Positions 1 to 5,630 of a DNA stretch of 5,630 nt are shown here, one piece after another. The translations under genes and the position numbers were made by a program. The notes beneath the pieces are model-generated. The model was not told where the DNA came from. It saw only the letters and a list, made by a program, of their open reading frames with translations, and made no database searches. Position 1 is the first letter of the stretch. The number at the start of each line of letters is the position of its first letter. Origin of the DNA: Nitrospira sp. (GTDB lineage Bacteria > Nitrospirota > Nitrospiria > Nitrospirales > Nitrospiraceae); NCBI GenBank assembly GCA_025361385.1, contig JANYAJ010000271.1, forward strand, positions 1-5,630. Reading direction: 5' to 3'.

Positions 1-2214
1 GGCCGCCAACAGTTTTTCCTTCAATCCGCCGATGGGGAGCACTCGCCCGCGGAGTGTGATTTCGCCGGTCATGGCCAAGTCCCGGCGTACCGGGATTTGC
101 GACAAGGTTGAGGCAATGGCGATGGCCATGGTAATTCCCGCCGACGGTCCGTCCTTGGGGATCGCTCCGGCCGGCACATGGATATGGAGATCCTGCGTGG
201 TGAAGACGTCCGGGTCGATGCCGAGCGTGCGCTCGCGCGATCGGACATAACTCAAGGCGGCCTGTGCGGACTCCTTCATCACATCGCCCAATTGGCCGGT
301 GAGGGTCAGTTGCCCCTTGCCCTTCATGGCCGTGGCTTCGATGTAGAGCACGTCGCCGCCGGACTCCGTCCAAGCTAACCCGGTGGCCACGCCGATCTCG
401 TCCACCTTCAATTCCTCTTCGGGCACGAACTTGGGGACGCCGAGATACTTATGCAGGTTGGCGGGATTCACGGGGAACCCGACGCCTTTCCCTTCCGCCA
501 CTTTTTTGGCCACCTTGCGCATGACGTTGGCGATTTCGCGCTCAAGATTCCGGACGCCGGCTTCACGCGTATAGTTGGCGATGATCTGACGTACCGCCGG
601 CTCGGCGATGCGGACATGTTTCTCGGTGATACCATGTTCGTTGAGCTGCCGGGGGATCAGGTATTTCTGGGCAATGCCCAACTTTTCTTCTTCGGTATAG
701 CCGGGGATGCCGATCACTTCCATCCGGTCACGCAAGGCCGGCAAGATGGGGTCGATCAGGTTGGCGGTCGCAATGAACAACACGTCGGTCAGGTCGAAGG
801 GTACGCCCAGGTAATGGTCCGTAAACGAGTTATTCTGTTCGGGGTCGAGCACTTCGAGTAAGGCGGCGGAAGGATCGCCGCGGAAATCCATGCCGACCTT
901 ATCGACTTCGTCCAGCATGAAGACGGGATTGTTGGTGCCGGCCTGTTTCATGCCTTGAATGATCCGGCCGGGGAGCGCGCCGACGTAGGTGCGCCGATGC
1001 CCGCGGATTTCGGCTTCATCGCGGACTCCGCCGAGACTGATCCGGACAAACTCACGACCGAGCGCGCGGGCGATCGACTTCCCGAGCGAGGTTTTCCCGA
1101 CGCCTGGCGGCCCGACGAAGCAGAGGATCGGACCCTTCATTTTGTCTTTGAGCTTCCGTACGGCGAGATACTCGAGGATTCGCTCTTTGACCTTTTCCAG
1201 ATCGTAGTGGTCTTCGTTGAGCACTTTGGAGGCGGCTTTGAGATCGAGGTTGTCTTTCGACCTCTTGGACCAGGGCAGTTCCACGATCCATTCAATGTAG
1301 GTTCTGACGGTGGCGGACTCGGCCGTATCCGGATGCATCTTCTCAAGGCGTTTGAGCTGTTTTTCGGTTTCTTTCAGTACCTTTTCAGGCATCTTGAGTT
1401 CAGCGATGCGCTTGCGAAACTCGGTGATTTCTTCCGCGCGCTCGTCGAGCTCGCCCAGCTCTTTTTGAATGGCTTTGAGTTGCTCGCGCAAGAAGTATTC
1501 GCGTTGGGTCTTGTCCATCTCCCCCTTGGCCTGCGCTTGAATCTTTTGCTGCATGGAGAGGACTTCGATTTCTTTGCCGAGGATGTCGCTGACGTGCCGG
1601 AGGCGCTTGATCGGGTCGATGACCTCCAGCACGGCCTGGGTGACCTCGACCTTGAGTCCAAGATTCGACGCCACCATATCGGCGAGGCGGCCGGGATCTT
1701 CCAGATTTTCGATGACGACCATCACATCCGGGATCAGGACCTTCCCGAGGCTCACGATTCGTTCGATCTGCTCTTTCACCGTTCGCATGACGGCTTCGGT
1801 TTCAAGGGCGGCACCGGCCGACTTCTGTTCGGTGAGTTTGTCGATACGGACGGAGTAGTAGGGCTCGGTCTGAATGTAGCCCGTAATCCTGGCCTTCGAA
1901 ACCCCCTGCACGAGCACCTTGATGCGCTCATCGGGAAGTTTCAGCATTCGCATGATGATGCCGACTGTGCCGATGGTATGGATATCGTCCGCCGTCGGAT
2001 TTTCGACGTCCAGGGCCTTTTGCGTCGCGAGGAAGATCATCCGATTGCCGGCTAAGGCGGCTTCAATCGCTTTGATCGACATGTCACGCCCGACGAACAG
2101 GGGGAGGACCATGTAAGGGAAGACGACGATGTCCCGGACCGGCAACAGCGGAAGGTGGTCCGGGATTTCGGTATTTTGGGGTGGCTGCAAGTCTTGTTCG
2201 GTCGAGTCGTTCAT
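1..2214 (-). CDS. lon: ATP-dependent Lon protease (LonA type), C-terminus cut by window edge
   Basis: Lon is a cytosolic homo-oligomeric AAA+ serine protease that unfolds and degrades misfolded and short-lived regulatory proteins. Reading back from the ATG at 2214, the frame stays open for 738 codons to the window edge. The N-terminal substrate-recognition (LAN) domain begins near residue 21 ([20 protein letters not shown]), and a charged helical linker lies around residues 230-320. The AAA+ module shows Walker A GPPGVGKT at 368-375 and Walker B MLDEVDK at 433-439. The protease domain starts near 608 (GVATGLAWT). The nucleophile is S691 in KDGPSAG, and K734 in [10 protein letters not shown] completes the Ser-Lys dyad. 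The spacing from S to K (43) matches E. coli Lon (S679/K722), with a constant offset of 12 residues. Only the tail after residue 738 is missing. A weak GGGA lies 8 nt before the ATG. The gene follows galU by 69 bp on the same strand, with no clear own promoter, so read-through from galU is likely. No catalytic defect is visible. Confidence 0.98.
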   Translation of the reverse strand, partial: MNDSTEQDLQPPQNTEIPDHLPLLPVRDIVVFPYMVLPLFVGRDMSIKAIEAALAGNRMIFLATQKALDVENPTADDIHTIGTVGIIMRMLKLPDERIKVLVQGVSKARITGYIQTEPYYSVRIDKLTEQKSAGAALETEAVMRTVKEQIERIVSLGKVLIPDVMVVIENLEDPGRLADMVASNLGLKVEVTQAVLEVIDPIKRLRHVSDILGKEIEVLSMQQKIQAQAKGEMDKTQREYFLREQLKAIQKELGELDERAEEITEFRKRIAELKMPEKVLKETEKQLKRLEKMHPDTAESATVRTYIEWIVELPWSKRSKDNLDLKAASKVLNEDHYDLEKVKERILEYLAVRKLKDKMKGPILCFVGPPGVGKTSLGKSIARALGREFVRISLGGVRDEAEIRGHRRTYVGALPGRIIQGMKQAGTNNPVFMLDEVDKVGMDFRGDPSAALLEVLDPEQNNSFTDHYLGVPFDLTDVLFIATANLIDPILPALRDRMEVIGIPGYTEEEKLGIAQKYLIPRQLNEHGITEKHVRIAEPAVRQIIANYTREAGVRNLEREIANVMRKVAKKVAEGKGVGFPVNPANLHKYLGVPKFVPEEELKVDEIGVATGLAWTESGGDVLYIEATAMKGKGQLTLTGQLGDVMKESAQAALSYVRSRERTLGIDPDVFTTQDLHIHVPAGAIPKDGPSAGITMAIAIASTLSQIPVRRDLAMTGEITLRGRVLPIGGLKEKLLAA

Positions 2215-2283
2215 CGGTATGGTCCCAGTGTTATGCGCAGTCGTCAATGACAGGTGATGCGGTGCCTTGGTTGCGCGCCGCGG

Positions 2284-3195
2284 CTAGGCTTTTCGTGATC
2301 GTATCGTGCTGCGTCCTCCGGAGGACCGCATCCGATTCTGCAGGTATTCCTCGAAGTCCGGTCCCAGGGAGGGGTTCTTGAGCGCAAATTCGACGGTCGC
2401 AATGAGAAACCCTAACTTGTCCCCGGCGTCGTAGCGCTGGCCCTGTATCTCCAGCGCAAACATCGGAGATTTCTTCGCCAGTTCCCGGAGGGCGTCGGTC
2501 AATTGGATCTCGCCATTTTTCCCAGGCTGGGTCTTTCGGAGGATGGAGAAAATCTCCGGCGGCAGGACGTAGCGACCGATGACCGCGAGATTCGAGGGGG
2601 CTTCGGACGGCGACGGTTTTTCAATCAGGCCTTCGACCCGATGCAAGCCTGCTGAGACCCGTCGAGGCGTGACGATTCCATAGCGGTTGACTTCTTGGTG
2701 GGGGACTTCCTGTACCCCGAGGATTGCCCCGTGGCGTTTTTTGTAGGCATGAATGAGTTGTGCGAGGCCGGGCATCGGGGCATCGATGACTTCGTCACCC
2801 AAAATGACGGCAAAGGGCTCATCCCCAATTAGGCGTTGGGCGCAGAGAACGGCATGGCCGAGTCCCAGCGCTTCCGATTGACGGACATAACAAAAGTTAG
2901 CGAGCGTGGAGATGTGCCGCATCTGGCTCAAGAGCTGCGCTTTACCGCTGCCCTTGAGATTTTCTTCCAGTTCGAGGGAGCGGTCGAAGTGATCTTCGAT
3001 CGCGCGTTTGCCTCGTCCGGTGATGATGATAATGTCTTCGATCCCGGAGGCGACCGCTTCTTCCACCGCATATTGAATCAGCGGCTTGTCGACAAGCGGC
3101 AGCATTTCTTTGGGAGAGGCTTTCGTCGCAGGAAGGAAGCGAGTGCCAAGGCCTGCGGCTGGAATCACGGCTTTGCGGACTTCGAAGCGTGACAT
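2284..3195 (-). CDS. galU: UTP-glucose-1-phosphate uridylyltransferase (UDP-glucose pyrophosphorylase)
   Basis: GalU is a cytosolic enzyme that converts glucose-1-phosphate and UTP to UDP-glucose and pyrophosphate. The product feeds LPS or exopolysaccharide, glycan and trehalose/glycogen synthesis. The 303-aa product has the normal family length. It opens with the nucleotide-binding signature AAGLGTRFLPATK (13-25), then PKEMLPLVDKP (28-38). Further family blocks are SEALGLGHAV (107-116), LGDEVID (132-138, D134 being the expected metal ligand), VEGLIEKP (187-194, with the E192-K193 pair expected at the sugar-phosphate site), GEIQLTDAL (228-236) and QRYDAGDKLGF (253-263). The ATG at 3195 is chosen because it places the signature at the usual distance from the N-terminus and there is no other start codon before it. 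There is no Shine-Dalgarno, and a promoter sits almost on the ATG, suggesting a leaderless message. The stop is TAG. The short Ser/Arg-rich tail (291-303) is not conserved in the family as far as I know. It is the first gene of a probable galU-lon unit. Confidence 0.97.
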   Translation of the reverse strand: MSRFEVRKAVIPAAGLGTRFLPATKASPKEMLPLVDKPLIQYAVEEAVASGIEDIIIITGRGKRAIEDHFDRSLELEENLKGSGKAQLLSQMRHISTLANFCYVRQSEALGLGHAVLCAQRLIGDEPFAVILGDEVIDAPMPGLAQLIHAYKKRHGAILGVQEVPHQEVNRYGIVTPRRVSAGLHRVEGLIEKPSPSEAPSNLAVIGRYVLPPEIFSILRKTQPGKNGEIQLTDALRELAKKSPMFALEIQGQRYDAGDKLGFLIATVEFALKNPSLGPDFEEYLQNRMRSSGGRSTIRSRKA

Positions 3196-3201
3196 GCGCC
3201 G

Positions 3202-3230
3202 ATACTATGTGATGGGGTAGGCGATGTCAA
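3202..3230 (-). promoter_or_regulatory. sigma70-type promoter of galU, predicted leaderless start
   Basis: On the minus strand a perfect -35 box TTGACA (3230 to 3225) is followed after exactly 17 bp by TAGTAT (3207 to 3202), which matches the -10 consensus at 4 of 6 positions, including the key second A and final T. Only 6 nt separate the -10 box from the A of the galU ATG (3195), so transcription should begin at or within a base or two of the start codon. The absence of a ribosome-binding site before galU agrees with this. The box match is seen in the sequence; activity is inferred. Confidence 0.62.
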
Positions 3231-3258
3231 GGAATGCGAGTGCAGAGGCCGTGTTCGA

Positions 3259-3374
3259 GCGAGACGGGCGAGACTGGCGGGAAAAGCGTGACTCGATGTT
3301 CGAAGTTCTGGGTTCGAAGTTCTGAAAACCTCGAATTCCAGATCTCGAACTTTCCCCCGAATCGCCCGTCTCGC
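3259..3374. repeat. intergenic repeat element with 13-bp inverted arms
   Basis: The left arm GCGAGACGGGCGA (3259-3271) and the right arm TCGCCCGTCTCGC (3362-3374) are perfect reverse complements, enclosing about 90 bp. The enclosed DNA carries short direct repeats and has the same skewed TCGAA/TCTCG vocabulary throughout. It does not look like coding sequence. Such elements resemble the dispersed, non-coding intergenic repeats seen in many environmental Gram-negative genomes. Whether it is mobile, a transcript-protecting hairpin or a decayed copy cannot be told from one copy. No target-site duplication was found at its edges. It lies between the divergent galU and bamA promoters. Confidence 0.5.
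3295..3350. repeat. degenerate tandem array, 14-bp period
   Basis: The 13-mer GTTCGAAGTTCTG occurs at 3298-3310 and again at 3312-3324, giving an exact 14-bp period. Two further 14-bp blocks (3323-3336 and 3337-3350) keep a CTCGAA core at the same phase but are otherwise diverged. The core TTCGAA is itself a palindrome. The array sits inside the larger inverted repeat. The first two copies are certain; the last two are a looser match. Confidence 0.55.
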
Positions 3375-3394
3375 GAGTCGCGCTCTTCCCGTGC

Positions 3395-3410
3395 GCGCAC
3401 TACCGTGCGC
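3395..3410. promoter_or_regulatory. perfect 6-bp inverted repeat upstream of the bamA promoter
   Basis: GCGCAC (3395-3400) and GTGCGC (3405-3410) are separated by TACC and can form a tight hairpin or a two-fold protein-binding site. The left half also overlaps a perfect 10-bp palindrome, GTGCGCGCAC (3391-3400). The site ends 20 bp before the -35 box of the bamA promoter, a position where an activator or repressor could act. No T-run follows on either strand, so it is not an intrinsic terminator. A function as an operator is only inferred. Confidence 0.3.
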
Positions 3411-3430
3411 CAATAATGTGGGCGGTCAGC

Positions 3431-3459
3431 TTTACATTCAAATACTTGCCCAATATAAT
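3431..3459 (+). promoter_or_regulatory. strong sigma70-type promoter facing bamA
   Basis: TTTACA (3431-3436, 5 of 6 to consensus) is followed by a 17-bp spacer and a perfect TATAAT (3454-3459). This is the best housekeeping promoter match in the window and it points toward bamA. The expected start site is A3465 or G3466, which leaves about 210 nt of untranslated leader before the preferred bamA start. It lies in an AT-richer pocket within otherwise GC-rich DNA. The sequence match is direct; use in vivo is inferred. Confidence 0.65.
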
Positions 3460-3465
3460 CCGAGA

Positions 3466-3676
3466 GTTTTACACGCATGTTGCCGTCAGTGACGCCTGTG
3501 CGCTCAGCGCGTCGGTCTCTCACGTCAGCAACCTCCTCTGCCACCATCAGCACATGCTCCTGGTTTGTCCGGAGTATGGTGGGGTTACAGGTGCATGGTG
3601 CGCGGTCATAACTCAACGTAGGATTATCCAAGATGAGGTTGTCATTGTCGTGTTCTGCGTATCGGACTCAGATCCA
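3466..3676 (+). promoter_or_regulatory. long, potentially structured 5' leader of bamA
   Basis: The stretch between the predicted transcription start and bamA holds several possible RNA stems. GTTGC (3479-3483) pairs with GCAAC (3528-3532), with GTGA/TCAC (3489-3492 and 3520-3523) continuing the stem after a small internal loop. GCGC-TCA-GCGC (3500-3510) lies inside it. A second hairpin pairs CCACCAT (3541-3547) with ATGGTGG (3576-3582), with an inner CTCC/GGAG (3557-3560 and 3571-3574). None is followed by a U-run, so no intrinsic terminator is seen. The leader matches no riboswitch class I can recognise. On the opposite strand the same DNA is an open frame that I judge doubtful. Confidence 0.35.
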
Positions 3677-3680
3677 GTGA
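3633..3680 (+). CDS. possible 15-codon leader peptide overlapping the bamA start
   Basis: An ATG at 3633 is preceded by AGGA (3621-3624) with 8 nt spacing, and encodes MRLSLSCSAYRTQIQ before TGA at 3678-3680. The stop shares bases with the GTG at 3677 in a GTGA arrangement, the usual form of translational coupling. The bamA GTG itself has no visible ribosome-binding site, so ribosomes terminating here could restart on bamA. The peptide shows no domain and no run of a single amino acid that would suggest attenuation. A chance ORF of this size is quite possible; the evidence is the site arrangement only. Confidence 0.25.
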   Translation: MRLSLSCSAYRTQIQ

Positions 3681-5630
3681 GGAGTGCTTGCTGCTCATGT
3701 GGGCCTCGCTGGCTCCTTGTCATGATACTGATCGCCCTAGTGAGTGGTCTGTTGCCGATGCGTGCGGTCGCAGTGGAGCCGGCCGGGGTCAAAGTGACGG
3801 CGATTGAGATTCGAGGGAATAAGCGGATCGAGTTGCCGGCGATTGCCGGTCGATTGACGCTGAAGCCCGGCGATCCCTACACCCCTGAGAATGTTCGTGG
3901 TCAAATTAAAATTCTGTACGAAACCGGGTTCTTCGAAGACGTGCAGATGGAGACGGAATCGGGGAAGGGCGGGGTGGCTCTGGCCTTTCTGGTCCGTGAG
4001 AAGCCCTTTATCACCGAGATCGTGTTCGATGGCAATCAAGAGCTCAGCGACGATAAGTTGAAAGAGAAGATCACGATCAAGAGCCAGGCCTTTCTCGATC
4101 AGCTCCAGGCCAAAGAGAGTGCAGAGAAGATTCGTCTGGCCTATCAGGAGGACGGCTACTTCAATGCTCGGGTGACCCCGATCGTGCAGACCTTGGATGA
4201 GGACCGGAAGCGCCTGACGTTTTTCGTGAAAGAGGGGGACAAGGCGCGCATCAAGACGGTGGTCTTCGACGGCCTGCATGCGGCGACGAAAGACGAGATG
4301 TTCAAGGTGATGGCGACGCGGGAATGGATCCCCTGGCATGGGCTGTTTTCCCAGCTGAAGTTGCCGTCGTTTCTCTCGGATGCCGGGGTCTTGAAGCGGG
4401 AGGAAATGAATAACGACGTCGAGCGGATCAAAGAGGTCTTGCTCAACAAGGGCTATTTGAACGCCCAGGCCGGGCTACCGGCGGTGGAGCTGAGCGACGA
4501 CAAGAAATGGTTTGTCGTGACGTACGCGGTGATGGAAGGAGAGCCGTTCACCATTGGCGAAGTCGGATTCCGGGGGAATACGGTATTCGAAGATCCGGAG
4601 CTCCGTCAGGGGCTCAAGATGAAGGAGGGGGAGATCTTTCAGCGCCAGAAAATCCGTGACGAGATTACGCGCTTAAACGATCTCTACGGAAGTAAAGGAT
4701 ATGCCTTTGCCGACATTTCACCCAGTGTGACGCCGAATCTGGAAGAACGGACCGCGACCATCATCCTGACCATCAAGGAAGGAGAGATGATGCGGATTCG
4801 CCAAATCAACATCAATGGGAACGAAAAAACCAAAGACAATGTCATTCGTCGGGAAATTCGCGTCGACGAACAGGACGTGATCGATACCCCTTCCTTGAAG
4901 CGGAGCTTTCAGCGGCTCAATAACTTGAACTTTTTCGAGACGGTGGAAATCCTTCCGGCGCAGGTGGCAGCGGATAAGGTCGACTTGAACGTCCGCGTGA
5001 AAGAAAAGCCGACCGGCCAGTTCAGCGTAGGCGGCGGATTCAGTACCTTGGACAAATTGGTCGCGATCGCCGATATTACGGAAGGTAATCTCGGCGGGAA
5101 TGGCTGGATGGGGCGAATCCGCGGCCAGTTGGGCCAGCAACGGACCCTGGGGTTGATCACATTTCGGAATCCCTACATAGAGGATTCATTGACGTCGATG
5201 CAGTTGGACGTCTACCGCAGCATGACCAACTACATCACCTATTTTGAGAAGAAATCCGGTGCGAGTGTCACATTCGGTCGATGGCTCTCTGAGTATGCAA
5301 GCGGCAGCGTCAGCCTGTTCGCGGAGCAGTTGAATTTCAGCGATCCTCAGCCGGGGATTTGTCCGGATCAATTCCCTCTGATCTGTCGTCAGCTCGGGAA
5401 GCAAACGACGACCGGGTTCCGGACCTCGCTGGCCCGCGACACCAGAGACTATTATTTGGATCCTCGCACCGGCTGGCGCGCTTCCGTTGGATTCGACCTG
5501 GGGACGCCCTACCTGGGCGGGAGCAATAACTTCTATAAATATACTGTGGACGTGATTAAATATACGCCGCTGCCGTTCGATACGCGGGTCGCGGTCCGTG
5601 CTCGCTATGGCGCCGCAGTCGGCATGGAGG
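3677..5630 (+). CDS. bamA: outer-membrane protein assembly factor BamA (Omp85), C-terminus cut by window edge
   Basis: BamA is the essential core of the BAM complex. It sits in the outer membrane, receives unfolded porins through periplasmic POTRA domains and inserts them as beta-barrels. The visible 651 residues contain a signal peptide, then five POTRA repeats at about 38-109, 112-188, 190-289, 292-368 and 372-445. Each opens with a strand ending in a G-N or G-L turn (IRGNKRI, FDGNQEL, FDGLHAA, FRGNTVF, INGNEKT). The barrel starts near 448 (GQFSVGGGF) and contains the family's DTRD...TGW segment (D588 onward). The last strands, including the VRGF loop, lie beyond the window. I chose GTG at 3677 because it gives R2 and R11, a hydrophobic core WLLVMILIALVSGLL and an AVA cleavage site after residue 32. 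Starting at ATG 3722 would remove the charged n-region. GTG at 3650 is a longer alternative with an acidic, unlikely N-terminus. The start is therefore uncertain, but the identity is not. Confidence 0.95.
   Translation, partial: MRSACCSCGPRWLLVMILIALVSGLLPMRAVAVEPAGVKVTAIEIRGNKRIELPAIAGRLTLKPGDPYTPENVRGQIKILYETGFFEDVQMETESGKGGVALAFLVREKPFITEIVFDGNQELSDDKLKEKITIKSQAFLDQLQAKESAEKIRLAYQEDGYFNARVTPIVQTLDEDRKRLTFFVKEGDKARIKTVVFDGLHAATKDEMFKVMATREWIPWHGLFSQLKLPSFLSDAGVLKREEMNNDVERIKEVLLNKGYLNAQAGLPAVELSDDKKWFVVTYAVMEGEPFTIGEVGFRGNTVFEDPELRQGLKMKEGEIFQRQKIRDEITRLNDLYGSKGYAFADISPSVTPNLEERTATIILTIKEGEMMRIRQININGNEKTKDNVIRREIRVDEQDVIDTPSLKRSFQRLNNLNFFETVEILPAQVAADKVDLNVRVKEKPTGQFSVGGGFSTLDKLVAIADITEGNLGGNGWMGRIRGQLGQQRTLGLITFRNPYIEDSLTSMQLDVYRSMTNYITYFEKKSGASVTFGRWLSEYASGSVSLFAEQLNFSDPQPGICPDQFPLICRQLGKQTTTGFRTSLARDTRDYYLDPRTGWRASVGFDLGTPYLGGSNNFYKYTVDVIKYTPLPFDTRVAVRARYGAAVGME

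Noticed and set aside
955..2055. Long plus-strand open frame of 366 codons antisense to lon
   Set aside because: It lies entirely inside the lon coding sequence, whose motifs are intact. The frame's Phe/Leu/Asp/His/Gly-rich composition is what the complement of a GC-rich coding frame gives, and no domain is recognisable.
2215..2283. Possible lon promoter or terminator in the galU-lon gap
   Set aside because: A TTGACG is present on the minus strand but has no acceptable -10 box at 16-18 bp. The GCCGCGGC palindrome has no following T-run. No heat-shock sigma factor pattern is convincing.
2836..3192. Plus-strand open frame antisense to galU
   Set aside because: Shadow of the galU coding sequence, with no ribosome-binding site or recognisable motif.
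3165..3413. Minus-strand frame overlapping the galU start and the intergenic repeat
   Set aside because: It translates into low-complexity Arg/Ser/Thr/Leu repeats produced by the 14-bp array and overlaps the galU N-terminus.
3500..3532. Intrinsic terminator in the bamA leader
   Set aside because: GC-rich stems are present but none is followed by a run of T on either strand.
3737..4339. Minus-strand 200-codon frame opposite bamA
   Set aside because: Entirely covered by the POTRA region of bamA, which reads as a clear protein family. The antisense frame has no family resemblance.

Overview
The window looks like a stretch of chromosome from a Gram-negative, diderm bacterium of moderately high GC content. 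The protein style and the GC-rich, repeat-bearing intergenic DNA remind me most of Nitrospira and relatives (Nitrospirota). That assignment is an impression from the sequence and could be wrong at phylum level. The diderm assignment is safer, because the window encodes a BamA-type outer-membrane assembly factor. No mobile element, tRNA, rRNA or CRISPR array is visible.

Layout: there are two divergent transcription units. On the minus strand, galU (UTP-glucose-1-phosphate uridylyltransferase, 303 aa, complete) is followed after 69 bp by lon (ATP-dependent protease). The window edge cuts lon just after its catalytic lysine, so only the last few dozen residues are missing. I see no convincing promoter or terminator between the two, so they are probably co-transcribed. 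On the plus strand, bamA runs off the right edge. It has a signal peptide, five POTRA domains and the first half of the Omp85 barrel.

The roughly 480-bp region between galU and bamA is the least ordinary part. Reading left to right it holds: (i) a sigma70-like galU promoter placed so close to the ATG that the mRNA would be leaderless; (ii) a small repeat element with 13-bp inverted arms around a degenerate array of 14-bp units; (iii) a compact GC-rich inverted repeat; (iv) a near-consensus promoter pointing at bamA (TTTACA, 17 bp, TATAAT); (v) a predicted 5' leader of about 210 nt with several possible stems; and (vi) a 15-codon leader ORF whose stop overlaps the best bamA start codon.

Functionally the genes share an envelope and protein-quality theme. 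GalU supplies UDP-glucose for surface glycans, Lon degrades damaged and regulatory proteins, and BamA inserts outer-membrane proteins. I found no evidence of a wholly new system. The points most worth testing are the leaderless galU mRNA, the long bamA leader with its overlapping mini-ORF, and the intergenic repeat.
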